Shown here in pieces: positions 38,187-47,460 of a stretch of 64,000 nt of DNA. The notes beneath the pieces were generated by a model, which was given only the letters and a program-made list of their open reading frames with translations, did not search any database and had not been told where the DNA came from. Source of the DNA: an uncultured Aquimarina sp. (GTDB taxonomy: Bacteria; Bacteroidota; Bacteroidia; Flavobacteriales; Flavobacteriaceae); assembly GCA_947493035.1 (NCBI GenBank), contig CANLOW010000003.1, forward strand, positions 124,001 through 188,000, in the 5' to 3' direction. Position numbers and translations under genes: made by a program. Each line of letters starts with the position of its first letter. The first letter of the stretch is position 1.

Positions 38187-38755
38187 AAATAACCCCTACA
38201 AATATTCCCGATGTACTACTCATCGAACCTCAAGTATTCGGAGATCATCGAGGGTATTTTTTAGAGTCTTATAACAAAAGTAAATTACCTAAGGATATTC
38301 AAAATATTGATTTTGTACAAGACAACGAGTCTAAATCACAATATGGAGTATTAAGAGGTTTACATTTCCAAATACCGCCTTATTGCCAAAGTAAATTGGT
38401 TCGTGTAATAGAAGGAATTGTTTTAGATATTGTTGTAGATATTCGTAAAGGATCTCCTACTTTTGGAAAGCATGTTAGTATAGAACTTTCTGCTGAAAAT
38501 AAAAAACAACTTTTTATTCCTCGTGGTTTCGCTCATGGGTTTGTTGTGTTAAGTGAAACAGCAATATTTTCATATAAATGTGATAATTACTACAGTCCTG
38601 ATCATGATAGAGGTATCTCATTCAATGATCCTTCACTGAATATTGATTGGAAAGTAATCTTACAAGAATGCATTTTATCTGAAAAAGATAAAAATCTTCC
38701 TTTATTAAAAGACTGTACTGATGTATTCGATATAAATACGAATCTATATGAATAA
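38183..38755 (+). CDS. rmlC: dTDP-4-dehydrorhamnose 3,5-epimerase
   Basis: Cupin-fold epimerase of the dTDP-L-rhamnose pathway (RfbC/RmlC), 190 residues. Motifs [25 protein letters not shown] with the catalytic His, [14 protein letters not shown] and [15 protein letters not shown] are canonical. It overlaps rmlA by 4 bp and rmlD by 8 bp, implying tight translational coupling. Confidence 0.97.
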   Translation: MKITPTNIPDVLLIEPQVFGDHRGYFLESYNKSKLPKDIQNIDFVQDNESKSQYGVLRGLHFQIPPYCQSKLVRVIEGIVLDIVVDIRKGSPTFGKHVSIELSAENKKQLFIPRGFAHGFVVLSETAIFSYKCDNYYSPDHDRGISFNDPSLNIDWKVILQECILSEKDKNLPLLKDCTDVFDINTNLYE

Positions 38756-39611
38756 TATTTTAGTGACTGGTGCCAACGGCCAATTAGGTTCTGAATTAAA
38801 GGCTATACAAGAAAACTATAAACAGTTTAATATATATTTTGCTGACAGAAATACTATTGACATAACCAAAAGTAATGAAGTCTCTCAATTTGCAATAGAT
38901 AATAACATCAATGCAATAATCAATTGTGCCGCTTATACTGCTGTCGATAAAGCTGAAGACGAATCCTCCATCGCTGACGAAATCAATCATAAAGCTGTAG
39001 ATAATTTAGCTAAAGTTGCTAAAAAATTGAATATAAAATTAGTACACATTTCTACTGACTATGTTTTTGATGGGAAATTATCAACGCCATACGAAGAGAA
39101 CGCTAATACTGCTCCTTTGAACATCTATGGAAAAACCAAACTAAATGGTGAACTTTCCCTAATCAATGTAGCCCCTAAAAACAGTGTTATAATTAGAACC
39201 TCTTGGGTGTACTCTAGTTTTGGAAGTAATTTTGTAAAAACGATGCTTCGATTATCAGAAACTAAAGATCAATTGAACATTATTTTTGATCAGATAGGAA
39301 GTCCAACCTACGCAAGAGATCTAGCAAGACATATTTTGGATATCCTTCCTAAAATCAACAATCAGCAAATAGAAATTTACCATTATACTAATGAAGGCGT
39401 TTGTAGCTGGTATGACTTTGCTACTGCTATATTCGATATCAAGAACAGAAAGACAAAGACATCCCCTATTTCTACATCTGAATATCCTACCAAAGCTATA
39501 CGCCCAAATTACAGCGTATTAAATAAGAAGAAAATTAAATCTACTTTCGATATAGAAATTAGACATTGGCAAAAAGCACTTAAAGAGTGCTTATCTTATA
39601 TCCATTCTTAA
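38748..39611 (+). CDS. rmlD: dTDP-4-dehydrorhamnose reductase
   Basis: Final NAD(P)H-dependent reduction to dTDP-L-rhamnose, 287 residues. The Rossmann motif ILVTGANGQLGSELKA, INCAAYTAVDKAEDE, STDYVFDGK and the YGKTKLNGE active-site Tyr-Lys pair are present. It begins 8 bp inside rmlC and ends one base before rmlB. Confidence 0.96.
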   Translation: MNNILVTGANGQLGSELKAIQENYKQFNIYFADRNTIDITKSNEVSQFAIDNNINAIINCAAYTAVDKAEDESSIADEINHKAVDNLAKVAKKLNIKLVHISTDYVFDGKLSTPYEENANTAPLNIYGKTKLNGELSLINVAPKNSVIIRTSWVYSSFGSNFVKTMLRLSETKDQLNIIFDQIGSPTYARDLARHILDILPKINNQQIEIYHYTNEGVCSWYDFATAIFDIKNRKTKTSPISTSEYPTKAIRPNYSVLNKKKIKSTFDIEIRHWQKALKECLSYIHS

Positions 39612-39612
39612 A

Positions 39613-40617
39613 ATGAAACATATATTAATAACAGGTGGTGCTGGCTTTATTGGGGCCAATTTTGTAAATTATTTTTCAGAAAAATATTCTGAATATCATA
39701 TCATCAATTTAGATGCACTTACCTATGCTGCCAATCAAGAACATATAAAGCTCGATGAAGAAGCATTAGATCGTTACACATTTATTGAAGGAAATATCTG
39801 TGATCGTAAATTACTAGAGTCTTTATTTAAAACTTATAACATAAAAGGTGTTTTACATTTTGCTGCCGAATCGCATGTAGATAATTCCATTAAAAAACCT
39901 GATGTATTTATTGAAACTAATGTAAAGGGAACATTTAACCTTATTGATGTTGCATACAAGTATTGGATGGAAAAACCTTTTACATTTAAAGAAGGTTATC
40001 ATGATTGTAAATTCCTTCATGTTTCTACAGACGAAGTTTATGGAACCTTAGGGGAAACTGGTTTATTTACAGAAGAAACCCCATACGCACCTAACTCACC
40101 ATATAGTGCCTCAAAAGCTTCTAGCGATATGATTATCAGAAGTTATCACCACACTTACGGAATGAATACGGTGATAACAAATTGTTCTAACAATTATGGT
40201 CCTTTCCAACATAACGAAAAGTTAATTCCTACAATCATTAGAAAAGCACTTACTGGAGAAGCTATTCCTATCTATGGTGATGGTCTTAATGTCCGAGATT
40301 GGTTATATGTTAAGGATCATTGCACAGGTATAGATCTCGCCTACCATACAGGGAAATTAGGTGAAGTTTATAATATCGGAGGAAGAAACGAACAAACTAA
40401 TCTTTATATAGTAAATAAAATTTGTGAAATACTAGACCAAAAAATACCAGCTAATGAATCTTACAAAAAACTTATTTCATTTGTAGAAGATCGAGCAGGT
40501 CATGATAAACGATACGCTATCGATGCTACTAAAATTGAAACGGAATTAGGTTGGCAAGCATCTGAAAATTTTGACTCTGGAATCATTAAAACTGTTAATT
40601 GGTATTTAAAAAAATGA
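39613..40617 (+). CDS. rmlB: dTDP-glucose 4,6-dehydratase
   Basis: Second enzyme of dTDP-L-rhamnose synthesis, 334 residues. NAD binding is shown by ILITGGAGFIGANFVNYF, the catalytic triad by VSTDEVYG and YSASKASSD, and substrate binding by NNYGPFQ and IYGDGLNVRDWLYV. A 101-bp gap separates it from the kdsD gene, the only sizeable break in the block. No terminator hairpin is obvious there, so transcription may continue. Confidence 0.97.
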   Translation: MKHILITGGAGFIGANFVNYFSEKYSEYHIINLDALTYAANQEHIKLDEEALDRYTFIEGNICDRKLLESLFKTYNIKGVLHFAAESHVDNSIKKPDVFIETNVKGTFNLIDVAYKYWMEKPFTFKEGYHDCKFLHVSTDEVYGTLGETGLFTEETPYAPNSPYSASKASSDMIIRSYHHTYGMNTVITNCSNNYGPFQHNEKLIPTIIRKALTGEAIPIYGDGLNVRDWLYVKDHCTGIDLAYHTGKLGEVYNIGGRNEQTNLYIVNKICEILDQKIPANESYKKLISFVEDRAGHDKRYAIDATKIETELGWQASENFDSGIIKTVNWYLKK

Positions 40618-40718
40618 ATTAAAAGTTAAATTTAACTATGTATTTTAACGAATAATTTTAAATTTACATCGATATAATTGATGATTCATTTAGAATACCT
40701 CATTTACTTTAAAAAAAA

Positions 40719-41669
40719 TTGAACAGATCTTTTCAAAATATAGCTCAGGAAGTTATTCAAAATGAATACAATGGCTTAAAAAGCTTATCCAAAGCTATAG
40801 ACACATCTTTTGATGAGGCTGTAGATCTATTATTTAATTGTAAGGGTAAAGTAATCATTACGGGTATAGGCAAATCTGGTATTATTGGACGAAAAATTGC
40901 TTCGTCTTTTTCTAGTACAGGTACACAAAGCTTTTTCTTACATCCTTCCGAGGCTATCCACGGAGATTTAGGAATGATTAATACTGACGATGTTATTGTG
41001 GCAATTACAAATTCAGGAGAAACTGTAGAGATTTTAAATCTACTACCCCATATTAAACAAAGGGATTTAAAGATAATTTCAATTACAAGTAAACCTTCTT
41101 CTACACTATCAAAAAACAGTGATATACATCTTTACACAGGTGAGTTTGAAGAAGCATGTCCTTTGAATCTTGCCCCTACTACTTCAAGTACTATTACACT
41201 TTGCTTGGGAGATGCGCTAATGGTTGCATTAATGCACAAAAGGGGATTTAATGAAGAAAACTATGCTCAATTCCACCCAGGAGGTATGCTTGGGCAACGA
41301 TTAAAAAATTTAGTTGAAGAATATATCACCCCAGACAATCTCCCCTTTTTAAAAACCCAAACCCCTATTATTGAAGCTATCGAAATCATTAATAAAGGTA
41401 GATTTGGCTTAGGTATTGTAGGAAACTCAAAAGATGTTAAAGGTATAATTACTGATGGAGATTTACGCCGTGCGATGCTTCAGTTCAAAGAAAATTTCTT
41501 TTCTTTAACTTTAGAACAAATAATGACCAAAAAACCTCACTTTATAGCTGCTCATACTAAAATAAGTGAGGCCAAAAAAATAATGCAACACCATAAAATA
41601 ACATGCTTATTAGTTGGTGACAAAACTGATTTAAGAGGAATTATTCAATTACATCAGATAAAATTTTAA
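40719..41669 (+). CDS. kdsD: D-arabinose-5-phosphate isomerase (KpsF/GutQ family)
   Basis: Makes arabinose 5-phosphate for KDO synthesis. Residues about 30-185 form a SIS sugar-isomerase domain (ITGIGKSGIIGRKIASSFSS, HPSEAIHGDLGM, TNSGETVEIL). Residues about 200-316 hold two CBS domains (KGIITDGDLRRAM). The start is TTG 40719: the codon three upstream is TAA, no ATG exists in the intervening sequence, and MNRSFQNIAQEVIQNE fits the family N-terminus. The 316-residue length is typical. The kdsB start is 1 bp after the stop. Confidence 0.93.
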   Translation: MNRSFQNIAQEVIQNEYNGLKSLSKAIDTSFDEAVDLLFNCKGKVIITGIGKSGIIGRKIASSFSSTGTQSFFLHPSEAIHGDLGMINTDDVIVAITNSGETVEILNLLPHIKQRDLKIISITSKPSSTLSKNSDIHLYTGEFEEACPLNLAPTTSSTITLCLGDALMVALMHKRGFNEENYAQFHPGGMLGQRLKNLVEEYITPDNLPFLKTQTPIIEAIEIINKGRFGLGIVGNSKDVKGIITDGDLRRAMLQFKENFFSLTLEQIMTKKPHFIAAHTKISEAKKIMQHHKITCLLVGDKTDLRGIIQLHQIKF

Positions 41670-41670
41670 T

Positions 41671-42402
41671 ATGTATAATAACGTTGTAGTCATACCTGCT
41701 AGACAAGCATCTACAAGACTCCCTAACAAATTAATGTTAGATTTAGGAGGCAAAAGTATTGTACAAAGAGTTTTCGAGCAATGCAAAAAAACAAGTCACG
41801 TCGACTTAATTGTTATTGCAGTAGATACACAAGAGTTATATAGCCACTGCAAAACATTTTGTGATACCGTTATATTAACTAGTGACCAACACCAATCCGG
41901 AACAGATAGAATTGCTGAAGCCGTAGCTAAAATTGATTGCAGCAATATTATTAATGTTCAAGGCGATGAACCCTTTATCGATCCAAATCTTATCAACAAT
42001 ATTGCCCTAACAATTTCTAATGAACACTATATGGTTAGTGCAATGCACCTAATCACAGATCAAAACGAAATTAAAGACCCTAACAATGTAAAAGTTGTTA
42101 CTGACGATTTTAATTCTGCACTATATTTCTCAAGAGCAGTAATTCCCTTAAATCGAGATAATTCGGAAACAAATATTAAATACTACAAACATTTAGGAAT
42201 TTACGGTTACACTAAAAAATTCTTAAATACCATTACACAAATTCCCCCATCTTACTTAGAAATAACTGAAAAACTAGAACAATTAAGAGTACTACAGCAT
42301 GGCTATAAAATAAAAATGATTGAAACCAATCACGAACCTATAGGCATAGACACACTGCAAGACTACAACAACGCAAAAGCACTATTTGATGAACATTTTT
42401 AA
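41671..42402 (+). CDS. kdsB: 3-deoxy-manno-octulosonate cytidylyltransferase
   Basis: Activates KDO as CMP-KDO for LPS core or capsule, 243 residues. VVIPARQASTRLPNKLM is the nucleotide-binding loop; VQGDEPFIDP, the YKHLGIYGYTKKF block and the C-terminal HEPIGIDTLQDY are family signatures. It directly follows kdsD, giving two steps of KDO metabolism. kdsA and kdsC are not in the window. The next gene starts 14 bp before its stop. Confidence 0.95.
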   Translation: MYNNVVVIPARQASTRLPNKLMLDLGGKSIVQRVFEQCKKTSHVDLIVIAVDTQELYSHCKTFCDTVILTSDQHQSGTDRIAEAVAKIDCSNIINVQGDEPFIDPNLINNIALTISNEHYMVSAMHLITDQNEIKDPNNVKVVTDDFNSALYFSRAVIPLNRDNSETNIKYYKHLGIYGYTKKFLNTITQIPPSYLEITEKLEQLRVLQHGYKIKMIETNHEPIGIDTLQDYNNAKALFDEHF

Positions 42403-43153
42403 AAGAAAAACACTACTTAAAGATTTGTTGGTAGGTGCAACTGACATTCATAATCACGTTTTACCGGGGATAGATGATGGAGCACAAGATTTAGAGCAAT
42501 CTATATCTTTATTAACAAAATATGAAGAAATCGGTTTTAAAAGAGTAATAGGCACTCCCCATACAATGAGTGATTATTACCCTAATACTGCTGATACTAT
42601 AAATAATGCTTGCGATAAACTAAAGGAAGCATTAAAAAATTCAAATATCAATATTGAACTGACATGCTCTAGTGAATATATGATTGATTATGATTTTGAA
42701 GAAAAAACAGATAAACCTTCAGAATTAATACCACTGGCAGACAACCACATCCTTGTAGAAATGTCATACTTGAGATCTTCTGACAACTTTGACAAGACCA
42801 TCTACAAGTTACAATTGAATGGCTACACACCTGTTCTTGCACATCCTGAAAGATATGGATATTACCATGATAGTTACGAAGCTTTTCCTATCATGAAATC
42901 TAAAGGAGTAAAATTGCAACTTAATGCTTTGTCTTTAAGTGATTATTATGGTGATAAAATAAATAAAACCGCAATAAGACTTCTACAAGATGGCATGTAT
43001 GATTATTTTGGAACTGACACTCACAAATTAAGACATCTCAATCATCTTGAAAAAATAAAAATCAAGAATAAACACGCTGAGACTTTGAAACAAATCATTG
43101 ATCACAACGAACATTTATTCGATGCAAAAAAAAAATATGAAGCTGTAGTTTAA
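42389..43153 (+). CDS. CpsB/YwqE-type tyrosine-protein phosphatase
   Basis: PHP-fold manganese phosphatase that dephosphorylates capsule-biosynthesis tyrosine kinases. I use ATG 42389 rather than the TTG one codon upstream, giving 254 residues. Metal ligands are in TDIHNHVLPGIDDGAQDLE, IGTPHTMSDYYPN, LAHPERYGYY and DYFGTDTHKL. It overlaps kdsB by 14 bp and ends the block of rhamnose and KDO genes, so it probably regulates polymerisation or export of that glycan. A very strong terminator follows. Confidence 0.9.
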   Translation: MNIFKRKTLLKDLLVGATDIHNHVLPGIDDGAQDLEQSISLLTKYEEIGFKRVIGTPHTMSDYYPNTADTINNACDKLKEALKNSNINIELTCSSEYMIDYDFEEKTDKPSELIPLADNHILVEMSYLRSSDNFDKTIYKLQLNGYTPVLAHPERYGYYHDSYEAFPIMKSKGVKLQLNALSLSDYYGDKINKTAIRLLQDGMYDYFGTDTHKLRHLNHLEKIKIKNKHAETLKQIIDHNEHLFDAKKKYEAVV

Positions 43154-43164
43154 TCTATTTTCAT

Positions 43165-43214
43165 AAAAAAAGAAAGAGCTTATCATTAAAATGATAAGCT
43201 CTTTCTTTTTTTTT
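43165..43214 (+). terminator. Strong terminator of the dnaN-rml-kds-cps block
   Basis: A 22-bp stem (43165-43186 with 43191-43212), including AGAAAGAGCTTATCAT, has a four-base loop. Its right arm ends in nine T residues and the left arm starts with A residues. It may work in both directions. Confidence 0.92.
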
Positions 43215-43372
43215 AATATATGTTTGTTTTCTATAATAAATTCTAAAGAAGGTTTAACTCTATTCAACCTTATTAAGCTCAATCAGAAAAAACATATTTT
43301 TTATAAAATACCTATAGATTAAATATTTTAAAAAATACAATAAGTAAATAAGTAGAAATCTATATCATAAAA

Positions 43373-43654
43373 CTACTTCGCTACATTTAATAATGACATT
43401 AAACCTTCTTGGTCTGAAGAAAACTTTTCGTCATTTAAATAACTAAACAACATAGAAACAGTATCTTCTTTCTTTCTGAGAAGGCTTTTCATTTCTGTAT
43501 GAGCTAAAATCACTTCTTTGACTCTATCAATTTCTATATTAAGAAAATCAATATCTGGATTTTCAGATTCAATATCATATTGATTTTTAAAAGAAAGTGT
43601 TCTATCCTTTAAGCCTTTTAATTGCTCTAATAAATGTGATTTTTTCTTATTCAT
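43373..43654 (-). CDS. Small coiled-coil protein of unknown function
   Basis: A 93-residue, charged, mostly helical protein with heptad-like Leu/Ile spacing (LLEQLKGLKDRTLSF, FLNIEIDRVKEVILAHTE). It has no signal peptide or known motif. It stands alone in a region of about 930 bp between the cps terminator and purC. Its reading frame, start (ATG) and codon use look real, but I do not recognise a family. Confidence 0.55.
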   Translation of the reverse strand: MNKKKSHLLEQLKGLKDRTLSFKNQYDIESENPDIDFLNIEIDRVKEVILAHTEMKSLLRKKEDTVSMLFSYLNDEKFSSDQEGLMSLLNVAK

Positions 43655-44087
43655 CGCTACAGATTAAATATGATTATTTTTCGTGTATATCAACACACTA
43701 TTGTTGGTTCTTTCAAAAGTACATAAACAACATAATTCTGAATGAGCAAAAGTCACACCAAAATTATCAATACTGATTAAATAAATCAAAAAAGTTTATT
43801 TAAATGTAATTTCCTATCAAAAACTGCGTTTTTTAAATTCACAATTAACTGATCTTCAGTTGTAAATATATCATAAAAGTAAGCAAAATTAGTACTAGAA
43901 AAAAGAAAAACCAATCTTTAGAACCATTAAATTTAAAATTCTAAAAAAAATGATTTATGCACAAAACAATGATTTAAAACACATTAAACACTTATGAATC
44001 ATTAAATAAACAATTTTGATCATTTTGATCAACAAAGGTTTCCTATTTTTGTAATCTCTTAAAATAAGATTAACCATAAAGCATTGT
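43655..44087. other. Long AT-rich upstream region of purC
   Basis: This 433-bp region has no convincing ORF. It is very AT-rich with several poly-A runs. Only the last 75 bp show structure, the palindrome and promoter described separately. Confidence 0.5.
44016..44051 (+). promoter_or_regulatory. purC promoter with palindromic operator candidate
   Basis: TATTTTTG at 44044-44051 matches TAnnTTTG and a TTG lies 16 bp upstream (44025-44027). The TTG is embedded in the inverted repeat TTGATCA-TTT-TGATCAA (44016-44032), so a protein bound there would contact the -33 region. The purC ATG is 36 bp downstream. The operator role is inference. Confidence 0.5.
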
Positions 44088-45038
44088 ATGAATACCATTA
44101 CAGCTACCGAATACAAATTCCAAGGACAAAAGTCAGTTTATAAAGGAAAAGTCAGAGAAGTATACAGTTTAAAAAACGATTTACTAGTAATGATTGCAAC
44201 AGATCGTCTATCTGCTTTTGATGTTGTTATGCCAAAAGGAATCCCTTACAAAGGTCAAATCTTAAATCAAATTGCTACGAAAATGATGGAGGCCACTAAA
44301 GATATTGTTCCTAACTGGCTTATCGACACTCCTGACCCTAACGTCGCTGTAGGACATCTTTGCGAACCTTTTAAAGTTGAAATGGTAATTAGAGGCTACT
44401 TATCTGGTCATGCAGCGAGAGAATACAAGGCCGGAAGACGCTTAATCTGTGGAATGCCGATGTTAGAGGGCATGAAAGAGAATGATAAATTTCCCGACCC
44501 ACTGATTACACCATCTACTAAAGCCGAAAATGGCGAACATGACGAAGATATTTCTCGTGAAGAAATTTTGGCTCAAGGTATTGTAAGTGAAGCAGACTAT
44601 ATTCAATTAGAAAAATACACACATGCTCTTTTTCAAAGAGGAACTGAAATAGCTGCCAAACAAGGCTTAATCTTAGTAGATACCAAATATGAATTTGGAA
44701 AAACAAAAGATGGCAAAATTGTACTAATTGATGAAATTCACACTCCCGATTCTTCTAGGTACTTCTACGCTGATGGATACGAAGAACTTCAAGAAAAAGG
44801 AGAGCCTCAACGTCAATTATCTAAAGAATTTGTCCGCCAATGGTTAATTACCAATGGTTTCCAAGGAAAAGAAGGTCAAGCAATTCCTGAAATGAATGAC
44901 ACCTACATTAATTCTGTATCTGAACGCTATATAGAATTATATGAAAAAATTACTGGAGAAACTTTTATAAAGGCCGATGTAGATAACATAGAAAATCGTA
45001 TTCAAGAAAATGTTTCTAACTACTTGAATCAAAAATAG
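44088..45038 (+). CDS. purC: Phosphoribosylaminoimidazole-succinocarboxamide synthase (SAICAR synthase)
   Basis: Purine pathway step joining CAIR and aspartate, 316 residues (the longer, fungal/Bacteroidota-like form). [44 protein letters not shown] ([15 protein letters not shown]), [18 protein letters not shown] and [14 protein letters not shown] are the family signatures, with the ATP and aspartate sites. It is monocistronic, with its own promoter/operator region and a good terminator at 45051-45089. Confidence 0.97.
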   Translation: MNTITATEYKFQGQKSVYKGKVREVYSLKNDLLVMIATDRLSAFDVVMPKGIPYKGQILNQIATKMMEATKDIVPNWLIDTPDPNVAVGHLCEPFKVEMVIRGYLSGHAAREYKAGRRLICGMPMLEGMKENDKFPDPLITPSTKAENGEHDEDISREEILAQGIVSEADYIQLEKYTHALFQRGTEIAAKQGLILVDTKYEFGKTKDGKIVLIDEIHTPDSSRYFYADGYEELQEKGEPQRQLSKEFVRQWLITNGFQGKEGQAIPEMNDTYINSVSERYIELYEKITGETFIKADVDNIENRIQENVSNYLNQK

Positions 45039-45050
45039 AATACTTCAATT

Positions 45051-45089
45051 AAATGTCTGGTTATATTAAATATGCCAGACATTTTCTTT
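45051..45089 (+). terminator. Intrinsic terminator of purC
   Basis: AAATGTCTGG (45051-45060) pairs with CCAGACATTT (45075-45084), with a 14-base loop and a short T-rich tail. It begins 12 bp after the purC stop. Confidence 0.75.
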
Positions 45090-45135
45090 AAAACTCTTTA
45101 TTTGTTTCTTATTTGAAACTAAATAATGAATAACA

Positions 45136-45255
45136 CTAAAACATTTTCCCTAATAGCCAGTAGAGTACTATAAATATTATTACAGTTGAAAAACACCCTC
45201 CTCCAAGTTTCTTAGAACCAAAAGCTGCTATTAATGTTCGTATAATTGTATTCAT
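45136..45255 (-). CDS. Candidate 39-residue membrane protein
   Basis: A complete ATG-to-TAG frame on the minus strand within the 488-bp purC-glyA gap. It begins MNTIIRTLIAAFG, has a Lys-Lys-Leu-Gly-Gly-Gly-Cys turn and ends in a hydrophobic helix, STVIIFIVLYWLLGKMF. The composition is that of a real short membrane protein rather than random AT-rich DNA. I recall similar KKLGGGC plus LYWLLG peptides in flavobacteria but cannot confirm it. Function unknown. The rest of the gap holds the purC terminator and the glyA promoter. Confidence 0.5.
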   Translation of the reverse strand: MNTIIRTLIAAFGSKKLGGGCFSTVIIFIVLYWLLGKMF

Positions 45256-45467
45256 TTCTTTTTTACAACATATAAATCAAATTCCATTCCAAATCCAAAT
45301 AAAACTACCTGATAGTAAACACAAAAGGCTTTTACAATAAACTAAAATCTTTACTTCATGTTAAGCTTTGATAAATTATATCTTTTTAAAGGTGTCTATA
45401 AATAAGCACTCACAATTTGATATAAACAAATTCCTCATAAAAATGTAGATAATTTAAGTAGCGTTTT

Positions 45468-45498
45468 ATCAACTTCTTGTTGATTATCGTTAATTTTG
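45468..45498 (+). promoter_or_regulatory. glyA -7 element with adjoining inverted repeat
   Basis: TAATTTTG (45491-45498) matches TAnnTTTG, 28 bp before the glyA ATG. Just upstream is ATCAAC-N5-GTTGAT (45468-45484), sharing ATCAAC with the purC and HU upstream regions. No ideally spaced TTG is seen. Confidence 0.45.
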
Positions 45499-45526
45499 CA
45501 CATCTTAAAATTATAAAACGTTATTT

Positions 45527-46801
45527 ATGCAACGCGACGAAAAGATTTTTGAATTAATTGCTCAAGAAAAAGAACGTCAAATCAATGGTTTGGAACTTAT
45601 TGCTTCAGAAAACTTTGTAAGTGATCAAGTAATGGAGGCCCAAGGTTCTGTTCTAACTAACAAGTATGCAGAAGGGTACCCTGGCAAAAGATATTATGGT
45701 GGATGTGAAATTGTTGATGTTGTAGAACAAATCGCTATTGATCGCGCCAAAGAACTTTTTGGAGCTGCATATGCTAACGTACAACCTCATTCAGGATCAC
45801 AAGCAAATACAGCTGTATTTGCTGCTTGTATTAAGCCTGGTGATAAAATATTAGGTTTTGATTTATCTCATGGAGGTCACTTGACACATGGGTCACCTGT
45901 TAATTTTTCAGGAAAATTATACAAGCCTTCTTTCTATGGTGTAGAAGAAGCTACTGGTCAATTAGATTACGACAAGATTGAAGCTATTGCTATAGCAGAA
46001 CAACCAAAATTAATTATTGCTGGTGCTTCTGCTTATTCAAGAGAAATTGATTACAAACGTTTCCGTGAAATTGCTGATAAAGTAAATGCTATTTTATTAG
46101 CTGATATGGCTCACCCTGCTGGATTAATTGCAACAGGTTTATTACAAAGCCCTATCGAGCATTGCCATATTGTCACGACTACAACCCACAAAACATTACG
46201 TGGACCAAGAGGAGGACTTATATTAATGGGACAAGATTTTGATAACCCTCAAGGTTTGAAATTAAAAAGCGGAAAATTACGTAAAATGTCTGCTTTATTA
46301 AACAGCGCTGTATTCCCAGGAAACCAAGGTGGACCTTTGGAGCATGTTATTGCTGCTAAAGCCATAGCTTTTGGTGAAGCATTAGATCCTAAATTCAAAG
46401 AATACTGTATTCAATTACAAAAGAACGCTAAAATCGCTGCTGACGCTTTAGTTGAAAAAGGATATAAAGTAATCTCTAATGGAACAGATAATCATATGAT
46501 GTTAGTAGATTTACGCAGTAAAGGAGTTACAGGAAAAGAAGCTGAAGAAGCATTAGGAGTTGCTGATATTACAGTAAACAAAAATATGGTTCCTTTTGAC
46601 ACAGAGTCTCCTTTTGTTACTTCTGGAATTCGTATTGGTGTGGCCGCAGCTACAACTCGTGGATTAAAAGAAGATGACTTTAAAAAAGTAATCGACCTTA
46701 TCGACGAAGTGATCAGCAATGTTGGTAATGATGATGTATTGAAAAATATCGGTAAGCAAGTACACGAATTAATGAGTCATAGACCTCTATTCGTAGCATA
46801 A
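45527..46801 (+). CDS. glyA: Serine hydroxymethyltransferase
   Basis: PLP enzyme converting serine and tetrahydrofolate to glycine and 5,10-methylene-tetrahydrofolate. It has 424 residues. [27 protein letters not shown], the Lys-containing [15 protein letters not shown] (PLP Schiff base) and [17 protein letters not shown] are diagnostic. It feeds one-carbon units to purine synthesis and fmt, both encoded nearby. A strong terminator lies 30 bp after the stop. Confidence 0.97.
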   Translation: MQRDEKIFELIAQEKERQINGLELIASENFVSDQVMEAQGSVLTNKYAEGYPGKRYYGGCEIVDVVEQIAIDRAKELFGAAYANVQPHSGSQANTAVFAACIKPGDKILGFDLSHGGHLTHGSPVNFSGKLYKPSFYGVEEATGQLDYDKIEAIAIAEQPKLIIAGASAYSREIDYKRFREIADKVNAILLADMAHPAGLIATGLLQSPIEHCHIVTTTTHKTLRGPRGGLILMGQDFDNPQGLKLKSGKLRKMSALLNSAVFPGNQGGPLEHVIAAKAIAFGEALDPKFKEYCIQLQKNAKIAADALVEKGYKVISNGTDNHMMLVDLRSKGVTGKEAEEALGVADITVNKNMVPFDTESPFVTSGIRIGVAAATTRGLKEDDFKKVIDLIDEVISNVGNDDVLKNIGKQVHELMSHRPLFVA

Positions 46802-46830
46802 GAAACTTACTTTTAAAAATAATTTTATAC

Positions 46831-46867
46831 AAAGCGAGAAGTAATCAACTTCTCGCTTTTGTTTTTT
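46831..46867 (+). terminator. Intrinsic terminator of glyA
   Basis: AAAGCGAGAAGT (46831-46842) pairs with ACTTCTCGCTTT (46848-46859), with a five-base loop and a following T-rich tract. Confidence 0.92.
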
Positions 46868-46918
46868 ATCTAAATATTACGACTTTAGTATATAGATACA
46901 TTTTAACTTTCTTAACCT

Positions 46919-47458
46919 GTGCCAAAAAGAGTTCTTTTATGTGGAGCACCAAGCTCTGGAAAGACGACCATCGTCAATGCTTTAATACAAAAAGAATATT
47001 ATTGCAAACCCGAAATATCTCGTGAGCTTATAAAAGAATCTCAAAAAAATGGAATAGAGCAGCCATTTCTTAAAGATCCTGAAGCCTTTGATACTCTTTT
47101 ATTAACAAAACGTATACAGCAATTTGAAAATTTACCGATAAAACCTAAAGCTAATCTTGTGTTTTATGATAGAGGTATTATAGACAATGTAGCTTATATG
47201 AATTATGGTTTAAAACGAGTTCCTCTAATTTTTGATCAAGCTATTAGAAAATATACCTATGATTATATATTCCTATTTGAACCTTGGAAAGATATTCATA
47301 GTTTAGATTCTGAACGATATGAAACTTTTGATATCGCCAAAGAAATTAATAATTCTTTTAAAGAAGTCTTAAAAAATTATCAATTAGATTACACCTCTAT
47401 ACCTTTTGAATCAATTACGCATAGAACTTCTTTTATACTAGATAATATCTCCTCTTAG
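46919..47458 (+). CDS. AAA_28-like P-loop NTPase
   Basis: A 179-residue ATP/GTPase starting at GTG 46919, with no better ATG. LLCGAPSSGKTTIVNAL is a Walker A loop near the N-terminus; LVFYDRGIIDNVAYMNYG supplies the DRG-type motif and FEPWKDIHSLDSERYETFDIA a lid-like region. This pattern fits the AAA_28/NadR-like nucleotide or cofactor kinase group, but the substrate is unknown. It is 2 bp from recQ, so they are probably co-transcribed. Confidence 0.78.
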   Translation: MPKRVLLCGAPSSGKTTIVNALIQKEYYCKPEISRELIKESQKNGIEQPFLKDPEAFDTLLLTKRIQQFENLPIKPKANLVFYDRGIIDNVAYMNYGLKRVPLIFDQAIRKYTYDYIFLFEPWKDIHSLDSERYETFDIAKEINNSFKEVLKNYQLDYTSIPFESITHRTSFILDNISS

Positions 47459-47460
47459 TC

